Both the position numbers and the translations under genes were made by a program. Below the pieces are notes generated by a model. It was not told the origin of the DNA, ran no database searches, and was given only the letters and a program-made list of their open reading frames with translations. Of a stretch of 64,000 nt of DNA, positions 9,439-17,942 are shown piece after piece (position 1 is the first letter of the stretch; every line of letters starts with the position of its first letter). The DNA comes from JAYQKL01 sp038142705 (GTDB lineage: Bacteria; Pseudomonadota; Alphaproteobacteria; RS24), in the NCBI GenBank assembly GCA_965217015.1, contig OZ244224.1:1240001-1304000 (forward strand), written 5' to 3'.

Positions 9439-10360
9439 CATAATGGTCCTTGATTTCCATATCTGTAACACGCGGATAAAAATATCTGTCCTTCACCCTC
9501 TTTGACAGTTTACGCGTGTGGTGATTACCAATATATGCACCTGTATATTGAGCCCAACGGAAATACAATATTGAGAGGAAGTTTCTAAACAAACTGGCCT
9601 CTGATATCGCAACACGCAAATCCTTTATGACACCCGCAGAAAAATACATAAGAACATCAAGCTTTGACAAATGCACCTCTGGCATAATCTTTTGCAGAGC
9701 CAACGCCTCTCTTTCATAGCGCGTTTTTACTTGCTGCCATGTTTCATCATGAATATGGAAAACTGAAGCTTCAGCTACATAACCAATCCTACGCCCATCA
9801 TTAACCAATTTTTTTGCGAGGTCCATATCTTCGCAACCCGTTAAATATTCATCAAAACCATACTTCGTCCAGGCCGTTTTCGTTAAAGCTGAATTGGCAT
9901 TATTGCAGAAGAAACCTTCTTGAGGGATTTGAGACTCAGCGGGAAAATATTTCGAGAATAACTGTTTTTCACTGAATTTTGTTGTATCCCGAGCCTGTTG
10001 GCGACCATAGCTATAGTCACAAACTTGTTCATGAAGCGGCAACACCAAATGATGCAGCCAGTGTTGGTTTGTTGGTATACAATGGCCGCTCACAAATACG
10101 AAAATGTCACCCTTTGCAAATGCACATCCTACATTCAGCGAACGCCCAAAAGAGAAATCTTCTTTTTTGATATATGTAATACGGGCGTTAAATTTCTTCG
10201 CTATTTTTAATGTTTTATCAGTAGAACCAGAATCAACAATGACCGTCTCAATATCGAAAATATCAGATATCTGATTTTGTATAGCCTCTAAAAGCTCAGG
10301 CAAATGCTTTTCTTCATTAAGTGTTCTAATAACAACACTTACCAAAGTTTTCTTGGTCAT
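9431..10360 (-). CDS. Family 2 glycosyltransferase
   Basis: GT2 glycosyltransferase of 309 aa. The start SVVIRTLNEEKHLPELL, VDSGSTDKT (about 43-51) and GCEDMDLAKKL (catalytic-base ED motif) match rhamnosyl/glucosyl-transferase-type GT2 enzymes; CIPTN follows the GDIFVFVSGH segment where the metal-binding motif is expected. A FHIHDETW block follows. It overlaps the lactonase gene upstream by one base (TAATG) and the CMP-sugar synthetase downstream by 8 bases, so the three are tightly coupled. The C-terminal 70 residues hold a hydrophobic helix suggesting membrane association. Donor sugar unknown. Confidence 0.86.
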   Translation of the reverse strand: MTKKTLVSVVIRTLNEEKHLPELLEAIQNQISDIFDIETVIVDSGSTDKTLKIAKKFNARITYIKKEDFSFGRSLNVGCAFAKGDIFVFVSGHCIPTNQHWLHHLVLPLHEQVCDYSYGRQQARDTTKFSEKQLFSKYFPAESQIPQEGFFCNNANSALTKTAWTKYGFDEYLTGCEDMDLAKKLVNDGRRIGYVAEASVFHIHDETWQQVKTRYEREALALQKIMPEVHLSKLDVLMYFSAGVIKDLRVAISEASLFRNFLSILYFRWAQYTGAYIGNHHTRKLSKRVKDRYFYPRVTDMEIKDHYDD

Positions 10361-11238
10361 TAACCCAACCTCACTTGATATTCAGCCACGCCTGCCACAC
10401 CCAAACTAATTTCAAAGACCTGACCATCAGCTTTAGCAAAATTATCCAAGCCTTCTGAAGCACTTGTTAAAAACATCGATAGCAAACCATCTCCACCAAA
10501 AGCAGGGCAGGTTGGCTGGACAGGCGGCACATCTAATTTATAAATTATTTCTCCAGATTTCGATATGCAGGCAATTTGTGATGCCCCCCATAAAGCGCAC
10601 CAAATATTGCCCGTAGCATCTACAACTGCACCATCGGGGTTTAGCATATCAGGCCCCAGATCGACAAGAATCTCCGCATCTCCCTCTGGCCAGCCATCTT
10701 CATCACTTAATTTTTGACAAAATATAATATGCTGCTTTGTATCAGAAAAATAAACCAATGGCTCATTAGGCGAAAAACAAATTGAGTTTGGTATAGAAAT
10801 GCCATGATGCAATTGAACAAGCTGCCCATTGTAAAACCGATAAATTGCTCCCTGCTCGTGTTCTGCCTTCTTGCCCATTGTGCCAATCCAAAAACCACCC
10901 CATGGATCAGCCCGCCCATCATTAGACCTATTTGCGTCTTTATTGGCTTCTAATTCGCAAATATCCACACGATCATTTGTTTCAATATCGAATGAAAATA
11001 AATGTGTTTCACTTGCGATTAAAAGTGTCACCTCATCAATCCAAGCTGAGGCTGAAACATGCTGGTCGAACTGCCAACTCTTGCTTAAACCATTATCCAA
11101 GGTAAAGAGTTTTTTATTGATAATATCAAACCAAAAAAATTGCTCCCGAATAGGGTGCCAGAATGCGCCCTCACCCAGCCTGCATGGCTGTTCATAGATA
11201 ACAGATATTTTAGGGGCAGATTTATTCAGCAATTGCAA
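10360..11238 (-). CDS. SMP-30/gluconolactonase family sugar lactonase
   Basis: Six-bladed beta-propeller lactonase that opens sugar 1,4- or 1,5-lactones. Metal ligands expected for the family are visible: Glu in RLGEGAFWHP, Asn in IPNSICFSPN and Asp in LNPDGAVVDATGN. No ATG is near the beginning: the frame opens with TTG codons at 11238 and 11232 inside the end of the dehydrogenase gene, and GGAGG sits at a better distance from the second. Pairing with an adjacent galactose-dehydrogenase-like Gfo/Idh enzyme suggests oxidation of an aldose to a lactone, then hydrolysis to the aldonate. In a glycan operon this could feed a sugar-acid building block; that is inference. Confidence 0.8.
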   Translation of the reverse strand: MQLLNKSAPKISVIYEQPCRLGEGAFWHPIREQFFWFDIINKKLFTLDNGLSKSWQFDQHVSASAWIDEVTLLIASETHLFSFDIETNDRVDICELEANKDANRSNDGRADPWGGFWIGTMGKKAEHEQGAIYRFYNGQLVQLHHGISIPNSICFSPNEPLVYFSDTKQHIIFCQKLSDEDGWPEGDAEILVDLGPDMLNPDGAVVDATGNIWCALWGASQIACISKSGEIIYKLDVPPVQPTCPAFGGDGLLSMFLTSASEGLDNFAKADGQVFEISLGVAGVAEYQVRLG

Positions 11239-12154
11239 AGGCCTCCACCTCTTCCCAGTCTGCTTTTTTATAGAGGCTCTCTACACATTGAAGCGGGCGC
11301 CTATCAAAGTTAGATTTTTTTGCGAGAAGTAAACCGGAAAAATGCGCATAGATTGACTCATATTCGCTACGCACGCGCGCTTGTGGTTTAAACACCTCAC
11401 CATTCACATGCATTGCATGCCCACCACTTGACAAAACCATTTCATTTTTACCTGAAACAAATCGGATTTCCCATATTTCTGTGCCTGCAGCGCGCCAATC
11501 AAATTCAACATTACCAGTCAGCCCATTTGCCGCGTATAAATCAAAAAAAGTAGCAATCGGTGTTTCCCAATTGACTGGCTTAAAAAACTGAATATTTCTT
11601 GAGAACAGCTCCTCGTCTAAAATTTCATACAATATCGATAAAGCATTTATCCCAGGGTCAAAAACACCAAACCCTTTTTTTTGGGTCACCCATTGCTGTC
11701 CTGGATGCCATTTCAAAACATCTTCTTTCCAAATTATTTGGAAAGTCTCACACCTATTTTCCTCCAGCCAGCACCGTGCCGCCTCAACCATCGGAGCGTG
11801 TTTTGAGTGCCATGCTGCGAAAATTACTGACCCAACTTTATCGGCAGCCTCAATCAGACGGTCACATTCATTCACTGATGAACATGGCGGCTTTTCTAAT
11901 AATAAATCATAACCATAAGAAATCGCTTCGCTGGCAATATCAAATCTATATTGTGGTGGCATGCAAAGCGCAACCGCATCAACATCTATATCACTTTGAT
12001 ATAACTCTGACAGTGAGCGAAATGCTGGTATTTCGGCAACTGATTTTGATTGCGACACAGTAGCAACCAAATGAAAATCTTTTGATGCTGTAATCACAGG
12101 AATATGCTGATCAAAAGCAATTTTCCCTAATCCAAATATGGCTATTTTAGTCAT
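11222..12154 (-). CDS. Gfo/Idh/MocA oxidoreductase, D-galactose 1-dehydrogenase-like
   Basis: NAD(P)-dependent sugar oxidoreductase with an N-terminal Rossmann domain (IFGLGKIAFDQHIPVI) and the EKPP motif (LLEKPPCSSVNE) that carries the catalytic Lys. The run GKIAFDQHIPVI and the CMPPQYRFDIA block are close to the pseudomonad D-galactose 1-dehydrogenase group rather than to myo-inositol or glucose-fructose enzymes, as judged by eye. It overlaps the lactonase gene by about 17 bases, so dehydrogenase and lactonase act in sequence. Start is the ATG at 12154, 56 bp after manC. It could instead act on another aldose such as L-arabinose or D-fucose. Confidence 0.78.
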   Translation of the reverse strand: MTKIAIFGLGKIAFDQHIPVITASKDFHLVATVSQSKSVAEIPAFRSLSELYQSDIDVDAVALCMPPQYRFDIASEAISYGYDLLLEKPPCSSVNECDRLIEAADKVGSVIFAAWHSKHAPMVEAARCWLEENRCETFQIIWKEDVLKWHPGQQWVTQKKGFGVFDPGINALSILYEILDEELFSRNIQFFKPVNWETPIATFFDLYAANGLTGNVEFDWRAAGTEIWEIRFVSGKNEMVLSSGGHAMHVNGEVFKPQARVRSEYESIYAHFSGLLLAKKSNFDRRPLQCVESLYKKADWEEVEAFAIAE

Positions 12155-12210
12155 TCAAAAAACAAAACCTAAATCTGCTCAAAGGCACTAATGAAATAAA
12201 TTTCGCCCCC

Positions 12211-13638
12211 CTAACTTCGCCCATAGACATCTTCGAGGCGTACAATATCGTCTTCGCCTAAATAGTCACCGACCTGCACCTCAATCAGCACAAGTTCCTC
12301 ATCGCCAATATTGGTCAGGCGGTGTTTTTCACCCAGCGGAATATAACGATAATCGCCCGAATTTGTTGCTAATTCTTCATCACCAATTTGCACCAATGCA
12401 CGCCCCTGCACCACAATCCAATGCTCGGCGCGCTTGTGGTGATATTGCAAGCTGAGCTTTTGCCCTGGCGCAACTGTAATGCGCTTCACCTGGTAGCCGT
12501 TTTCCTGTTTCAGGGTTGTATAGGTCCCCCATGGCCGATGCACAATGGCGGGCAACTCGGTCAATTCGGCATCTGCGCTGGCTTTCAGAGCTTCAACCAC
12601 CAGCTTCACATTTTGGGCTTTGGCGCGGTCTGCCACCAGCAATGCATCTGGTGTATCCACAATCACCAAATTATCCACCCCAATCGTGGCAATCATTTTT
12701 TCTGTGTGGCTGTTGGTTTCAATATGGGTGTTATGGGTTTCAACCATTTGCGGCGCGCTTGCGCCCACCACACTATTACCATTGGCATCGGTCTCATGCG
12801 CGCCCGCCACCGCATCCCAGCTGCCGACATCTGACCAGCCAAACCCGGCTGGCACCATGGCAATTTTATCGGCCTTTTCCATCACCGCATAATCAATCGA
12901 AATATCTGGCTGCGCCATAAAATCTGTTTCATCAAACCGCATCGCATCAGCCGTTTTTTGCGCCGCTGCAAAAACCACTTCTGAAGCCTGCCAAACATCA
13001 CCCGCATGCGCGGCCATATTTTGCGCCATCACGCCAGCGGTAAAACAAAACATGCCGCTATTCCAATAATGACGCCCTTCAGCAAGATATTTTTCTGCTG
13101 TTGGGCGGTCAGGCTTTTCAACAAAACTTTTAAGAGCTTGCGGACCATCGCCCGTTGCCTCTACTTCCAAATAGCCATAGCCGGTTTCTGGCGCGGTTGG
13201 GCGAATACCGAAAACCACCAGATTGCCAGCCTGCGCCTGCGCTGTTGCCAGCGCCACCGCCTTTTCAAACGCCGCATCATCAAAAATCAAGTGGTCAGCC
13301 GCCAGCACCAAACAAACAGCCTCATTGCCATAGGTCGCCTGCACATGGCGAACAGCCAGCGCAATGGCGGGTGCTGTATTGCGGCCTTTTGGCTCCAGCA
13401 AATAAGAAAGATTTGGTGCTTGCGGCATTTTATGAAGCAGATTTTGCGTCAGGAAAAAATGATCCTGATTGGTCACAATCACCACCTCATCACTCACCTG
13501 GCTGGCACGCTCTAGCGCATGGCGCAAAAGCGGCTTGCCCGCCACTTCCATAAACGGCTTGGGGTGCATACGCCGCGAGACAGGCCATAAACGTGACCCC
13601 GCACCGCCGGACAGAATGATAGGAATAAGCTTAGTCAT
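12211..13638 (-). CDS. manC: Mannose-1-phosphate guanylyltransferase / mannose-6-phosphate isomerase
   Basis: Bifunctional type II PMI/GMP enzyme making GDP-mannose. The pyrophosphorylase signature SGGAGSRLWPVSR is at about residues 8-20, FVEKPD lies mid-domain, and a C-terminal cupin (VHRPWGTY, then PGQKLSLQYHHKRAEHW) supplies the isomerase domain. Length 475 aa is normal. The start is the ATG at 13638, overlapping the stop of the dehydrogenase gene by 8 bases (ATGACTAA), the same junction style as at 9438. It supplies GDP-mannose or, after further enzymes, GDP-fucose or GDP-rhamnose; no gmd is present in the window. Confidence 0.92.
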   Translation of the reverse strand: MTKLIPIILSGGAGSRLWPVSRRMHPKPFMEVAGKPLLRHALERASQVSDEVVIVTNQDHFFLTQNLLHKMPQAPNLSYLLEPKGRNTAPAIALAVRHVQATYGNEAVCLVLAADHLIFDDAAFEKAVALATAQAQAGNLVVFGIRPTAPETGYGYLEVEATGDGPQALKSFVEKPDRPTAEKYLAEGRHYWNSGMFCFTAGVMAQNMAAHAGDVWQASEVVFAAAQKTADAMRFDETDFMAQPDISIDYAVMEKADKIAMVPAGFGWSDVGSWDAVAGAHETDANGNSVVGASAPQMVETHNTHIETNSHTEKMIATIGVDNLVIVDTPDALLVADRAKAQNVKLVVEALKASADAELTELPAIVHRPWGTYTTLKQENGYQVKRITVAPGQKLSLQYHHKRAEHWIVVQGRALVQIGDEELATNSGDYRYIPLGEKHRLTNIGDEELVLIEVQVGDYLGEDDIVRLEDVYGRS

Positions 13639-14809
13639 TACCAAATAAATCCCGCGTGAACACTTTGTCGCTCACATCTTCCAACTCATCTACCATACGA
13701 TTGGCGATGATGACATCACATGCCTGTTTAAAGCTTTCGACATCATGTGTCACTTCAGAATGAGAGAAATTTTCTTCCTCTAATAGCGGTTCATAAATCA
13801 CCATTTTCACGCCTTGCTTGTGCAAACGCGCCATCACGCCTTGTATGGCAGATGAGCGAAAATTATCAGACCCCGCCTTCATGGCAAGCCGGTAAATACC
13901 GACTGACTTGGGCTGTTTAGCCATAATTTGCTCAGCGATAAAATCTTTTCGCGTGTCGTTTGATGTCACAATCGCCTGTATCAGATTTTGCGGCACAGAC
14001 TCATAATTTGCCAAAAGCTGCTTTGTGTCTTTCGGCAAACAGTAACCACCATAACCAAAACTTGGATTATTATAATGCCCGCCAATCCGCTCATCGAGTG
14101 AAACCCCCTCAATAATGGCGCGGGTGTCTAGGTTTTGCGCCATGGCATAGCTGTCCAATTCATTGAAAAACGAAACCCGCATCGCGAGATAAGTGTTGGC
14201 AAAAAGCTTCACGGCCTCGGCCTCAGTGGAGCGCATGAACAGCGTTTCAATATTTGGTTTTTCCGCTGCGCCCTGCAACAGACTGGCAAAAACCTGCGCC
14301 TGTTCCAAGTCGCTACCCATAATAATGCGCGAGGGATAAAGATTATCTTTCAACGCCTGCCCCTCGCGCAAAAACTCTGGAGAAAAAATAATCTGCTCGG
14401 TTGAGAATTTCTCTTTCATCGAAGCGGTGAACCCAACAGGTACGGTGGACTTAATAATCACCAGCGCCGTTTCATTCATAGCCAGCGCATCGGCCAAAAC
14501 CGCTTCAACCGAGCTGGTGTCAAATTGATTGGTTTCAGGGTCGTAATCTGTCGGGGTGGCAATAATAATGAAGTCAGCATTTTGATACGCCTCAGCTTTA
14601 TCCAAAGTGGCTGTCAACGAGAGCTCTTTCCCCGCGAGATAGTGCTCAATCTCAGCATCCGCCACAGTAGACTTACCCTGATTGATAAGCTCAACGCGGC
14701 CGGCATCAATGTCCAGTGCCATGACCTCATTATGCTGCGCCAGCAGCACGGCCAAAGACATACCGACATAGCCAGTGCCGACGACGGTGATTTTATATTT
14801 ACTGCTCAT
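13631..14809 (-). CDS. ugd: UDP-glucose 6-dehydrogenase (nucleotide-sugar dehydrogenase)
   Basis: Four-electron NAD-dependent oxidation of UDP-glucose to UDP-glucuronate. The N-terminal VVGTGYVGMS (about 7-16) binds NAD, GKSTVAD follows, and the catalytic Cys lies in FGYGGYCLPKDTKQL. The protein is 392 aa and resembles the short Ugd form of enterobacteria and vibrios (AVLLAQHNEVMALDID). Start at the ATG at 14809, overlapping the galE stop by four bases (ATGA). Positioned between galE and manC in the polysaccharide operon, it provides a uronic acid, which would make the glycan acidic. UDP-HexNAc dehydrogenase activity cannot be fully excluded. Confidence 0.88.
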   Translation of the reverse strand: MSSKYKITVVGTGYVGMSLAVLLAQHNEVMALDIDAGRVELINQGKSTVADAEIEHYLAGKELSLTATLDKAEAYQNADFIIIATPTDYDPETNQFDTSSVEAVLADALAMNETALVIIKSTVPVGFTASMKEKFSTEQIIFSPEFLREGQALKDNLYPSRIIMGSDLEQAQVFASLLQGAAEKPNIETLFMRSTEAEAVKLFANTYLAMRVSFFNELDSYAMAQNLDTRAIIEGVSLDERIGGHYNNPSFGYGGYCLPKDTKQLLANYESVPQNLIQAIVTSNDTRKDFIAEQIMAKQPKSVGIYRLAMKAGSDNFRSSAIQGVMARLHKQGVKMVIYEPLLEEENFSHSEVTHDVESFKQACDVIIANRMVDELEDVSDKVFTRDLFGND

Positions 14810-15828
14810 GAACGATAGCCCTCTGGATTTTGAGATTGCCATTGCCATGAAGATGAAGTGGCATCATCAATTGATAGGCTAGCCGTCCAGTTTAACCTCT
14901 CATTTGCTTTGATAGGGCTGGCAACCGAGCTTGCTATATCGCCGGGGCGACGCTCAACAATTTCTACGGCGATTTCTTGACCAGAGGCTTTTTTATAAGC
15001 TTCCAGCAATTCTTTAACAGTCGCCCCACTTCCGGTGCCGATATTAAACACCTCAAAACCATTTGGGTTTTCCAAAGCATTAAGCGCGGCTAAATGAGCT
15101 TTTGCAAGATCAGTCACATGGATATAATCACGCTCGCCCGTGCCATCTCGCGTCTCATAATCATCACCGAATATTTGCAGCTTTTCACGCTTGCCAACAG
15201 CAACTTGGGCAATATAAGGCATCAAATTATTAGGAATACCTTGCGGGTCTTCGCCAATGCGGCCCGAAACATGCGCACCCACAGGGTTAAAATAGCGCAA
15301 CGCACATGCACCACGCCCATTTTGCGCCCAGTCCTGCAAAATATTTTCAACCATGAGCTTGGTCTGGCCATACGGATTAACCGGCGCTACCGAGTGATTT
15401 TCATCTAAAGGCAAATATTGCGGCTCGCCATACACAGTCGCCGAGGAAGAAAACACAATGCGGGTGCAATCATATTTATCCATCGCCTTTAATAACTCTA
15501 CTGAACCATTTACATTATTCTCATAATAGGCCAAAGGCTTCTCAACACTCTCGCCAACCGCTTTTAACCCAGCAAAATGGATAACCGCATTCGGCTTAAA
15601 ATCAGAAAAAGCTTTATTGAGACTATCAGCATCGCGTATATCACCAGCTAAAAAACCAAAATCCTTATTGGCCAATTGTTTTACGCGGCGCAGCGCTTCT
15701 TCATGACCATTAGATAGATTATCAATGACAAAAGCCTCATAACCAGCAACCAGAAGCTCGACTAATGTATGGCTACCAATATAACCTGCCCCACCTGTGA
15801 CCAGAATACGCGTTAAATCTTCACTCAT
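14806..15828 (-). CDS. galE: UDP-glucose 4-epimerase
   Basis: Extended SDR that interconverts UDP-glucose and UDP-galactose. TGGAGYIGSHT is at residues 11-21, FSSSATVYG carries the catalytic Ser/Thr, and YGQTK supplies the Tyr/Lys pair. NPVGAH, ERDYIHV and GTGSG are typical GalE segments, and the 340-aa length is right. It is the second gene of the operon, 142 bp after the RfaH-like gene. The end of the gene (EGYRS) overlaps the dehydrogenase start by four bases. It is a dedicated polysaccharide copy by context, though it could also be the only galE of the cell. Confidence 0.93.
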   Translation of the reverse strand: MSEDLTRILVTGGAGYIGSHTLVELLVAGYEAFVIDNLSNGHEEALRRVKQLANKDFGFLAGDIRDADSLNKAFSDFKPNAVIHFAGLKAVGESVEKPLAYYENNVNGSVELLKAMDKYDCTRIVFSSSATVYGEPQYLPLDENHSVAPVNPYGQTKLMVENILQDWAQNGRGACALRYFNPVGAHVSGRIGEDPQGIPNNLMPYIAQVAVGKREKLQIFGDDYETRDGTGERDYIHVTDLAKAHLAALNALENPNGFEVFNIGTGSGATVKELLEAYKKASGQEIAVEIVERRPGDIASSVASPIKANERLNWTASLSIDDATSSSWQWQSQNPEGYRS

Positions 15829-15970
15829 GACATCACCTTATTCATGTTATGGGATTGGTTATTCTAAAAATTGGCAAGCTACCGCACTCTCGGGTGAAAC
15901 GAGAGTAGCAGCCCACTCTAATACAAAGCATAGTTTGGAGCATTTTCCAAATATCAAAAACCACCTTTAT

Positions 15971-16516
15971 TTACAATCTTTCAAGATCAATAGTTGGCAT
16001 ATCAACCCGCGTCACCTGCCCCATATATTCAAACAAAAGACGCACACAGTCATCAGCAATAAAAGTTTCAATTTCCCCAACAAAATTGGCAAATGGGCCT
16101 GAAAGTATCATCACCTTTTCACCGGTGCGCAAATCATCTAATGGCTGCAAAATTTGAGCATCATCACATCGCGCGCGTAAGCCTGCCATCAAATCCACTG
16201 GCACTGGCGTGGGTAAATTTTTGCCAAAGCTAATAAGGCGTAAAACGCCAAAAGTCGAGTTAATCTTCCGCCAGCTTGCGCTTTCAGCCGCAAACCGAAC
16301 AAATAAATAATTTAGGAAAATCGGTTTAAGAACATTTTTCATCTGCCGCGCATGCCTGATGGTTTTAAGGCGCATTGGCATAAATGTTTCAAAACCTTGA
16401 CGCTCGAGATTTGTGAGGGCGCGGGTAACATCATTCGGCTTCACCTGCACAACATACCATCTGGCGCTTTCAGGAATTTTATCTGAGGCTTCGATTTCTG
16501 TTTTTTTATGTGTCAT
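15971..16516 (-). CDS. NusG-family transcription antiterminator, RfaH-like
   Basis: Specialised NusG paralogue of 181 aa that should travel with RNA polymerase and prevent premature termination in the long polysaccharide operon. The NGN domain begins at WYVVQVKPNDVTRALTNLERQGFE-type residues 21-44 (pattern W-Y-x-x-x-x-x-P), includes PIFLNYLFVRF, and is followed by a KOW domain starting near GEKVMILSGPFANFVG. The housekeeping NusG is normally next to secE and rplK; here the gene heads an operon of glycan genes, which is the position of RfaH/UpxY-type regulators. No ops-like element was recognised in the leader. ATG start at 16516. Confidence 0.85.
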   Translation of the reverse strand: MTHKKTEIEASDKIPESARWYVVQVKPNDVTRALTNLERQGFETFMPMRLKTIRHARQMKNVLKPIFLNYLFVRFAAESASWRKINSTFGVLRLISFGKNLPTPVPVDLMAGLRARCDDAQILQPLDDLRTGEKVMILSGPFANFVGEIETFIADDCVRLLFEYMGQVTRVDMPTIDLERL

Positions 16517-16799
16517 TTTTAGACTATTAACCGTAAATGCCCTTCCATCGTGACTTTTTTAACATCCCATATAGTGTCTAATAATGATATAACTAAATGG
16601 CGTATTGTTTAAACGTGGTATCCATTTTGAACATTGAATATAGAACTCGACAAAGAACATGGACCATATATTAAATGCACATCACAAAACCGTAATTAAT
16701 CAAAAATTAACCTAATCATAGCAATAAAGTGCATTCACCATGGTTTGATAATTCACAAAGCCACTGGATTAAGCTGCTAGATAATGCTAGGAAAAAAAT
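16517..16799. promoter_or_regulatory. A/T-rich divergent intergenic region between antiterminator and Wzz-like genes
   Basis: This 283-bp stretch has no supportable ORF and lies between divergent genes, so it must hold promoters for the leftward 15-gene operon and for the rightward chain-length gene. It is strongly A/T-rich. AGGAAAAAAAT precedes the ATG at 16800 as a ribosome-binding site. A clear sigma-70 pair could not be fixed by eye, and no ops/JUMPstart-type consensus was seen. Confidence 0.4.
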
Positions 16800-17918
16800 A
16801 TGGAAGATAATGAAAATAACGAAATTGACATTTTCGAATTAATTGAAGTCATCTGGGATGGGAAATGGTTTATCGCGGGGCTTACAGCACTTTTGACTGC
16901 GCCAGCGGCAATTTTTTTGGTTTTCATCTATAACCCTGGCGTTATCGCACAGATTAACTTCACACAGCTAAACTCCTCTCAAATGTCGGAGTATCAGGGT
17001 CTTAACGCTATTTTGCCTACTCCGCTCACAGCCTCTGATTTAAGCAATGCATTGATACATGAGTATTATCGAGGTGAAGTCTCATTAAAAATCGTTAAGT
17101 CAAACGATAAACGCATTCAAAAATTTGATGGCACTGCGTTTGGAAAAACGAGTCTCGCCGCGAATATAGTGCGTCAAAATCTTAAAATCTCAATTCCCAA
17201 CGAAAATGAGGAATTCATGCCAATGATGATTTCTTATACTGGGGTCGATGAAAAGTCTGCGAGTGAAATTTTGACAAAAATAATTGAGCAGCTGAATCAA
17301 AAAACGCACAAAACATTATTAAACAGCTTTTATGCAATACGAAACACCAAAGAAAGAGAAATAAATTTTCAAATTGCAGAAACTGAACAAAAAATAGAAA
17401 ACCTATTAGATGATTATTATACAAAGCTTAACGCCCGCAAAGAATTTCTAGCCGAACAATTAACCATCGCCAACACTTTGGAAATTGCCGATAATATTTT
17501 TGTCAAATTGCAGGAAAGCGAAACTGAAGACGGCAACCTGACCACTGCCTTAGAAAGTCAAGATTTTTACATGCGCGGGTATAAAGCCATTGGCATAGAG
17601 TTAGATCAGTTAAATGCGCGAAGCGTATCGCGGGAAGAGGCGCAAAAATATATTGATGAATATCCAGAGCTTCGCGCTAAACTGGTTTCACTCAAAACTG
17701 ATTTGTCAGTCTCTAATCTCGATAATGAACTGAAAAATTCACCTCTCGTATCTGAGAATCCAAAATTTATCAATTATGATGAAAATACAATCTCTACAAA
17801 ACCCGCCACTTCAAAAGTCATCTTATTGGGCGCATTTGCTCTTATGGCACTTGTAATAAGCATGCTGACTGCTTTGATGAAGCAAAAACTTTCTCGCCGA
17901 AAACGAACTGCTTATTAA
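16800..17918 (+). CDS. Wzz-like chain-length determinant / polysaccharide co-polymerase
   Basis: Inner-membrane co-polymerase with the classical layout: a short cytosolic N-terminus, a first membrane helix at about 30-50 (AGLTALLTAPAAIFLVFIY), a large periplasmic domain rich in predicted coiled coil (roughly 175-300) and a second membrane helix near the C-terminus (about 344-363). It lacks a C-terminal tyrosine-kinase domain, so it belongs to the Wzz/PCP-1-like class rather than to BY-kinases. It is transcribed away from the operon and faces the O-antigen-ligase-like gene. The role is to set the modal length of the glycan made by the EpsG-like polymerase. Confidence 0.78.
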   Translation: MEDNENNEIDIFELIEVIWDGKWFIAGLTALLTAPAAIFLVFIYNPGVIAQINFTQLNSSQMSEYQGLNAILPTPLTASDLSNALIHEYYRGEVSLKIVKSNDKRIQKFDGTAFGKTSLAANIVRQNLKISIPNENEEFMPMMISYTGVDEKSASEILTKIIEQLNQKTHKTLLNSFYAIRNTKEREINFQIAETEQKIENLLDDYYTKLNARKEFLAEQLTIANTLEIADNIFVKLQESETEDGNLTTALESQDFYMRGYKAIGIELDQLNARSVSREEAQKYIDEYPELRAKLVSLKTDLSVSNLDNELKNSPLVSENPKFINYDENTISTKPATSKVILLGAFALMALVISMLTALMKQKLSRRKRTAY

Positions 17919-17942
17919 AAACTCTAGCCTTCACCAATTGTG

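Noticed and set aside
12388..12920. Several open frames of 115-148 aa antisense to manC
   Set aside because: They are shadows of a well-supported gene in a sequence with few stops on the other strand and have no ribosome-binding sites or recognisable domains.
15971..16516. Housekeeping nusG
   Set aside because: No secE, rplK or rplA neighbours; it heads a polysaccharide operon, so a specialised paralogue is more likely.
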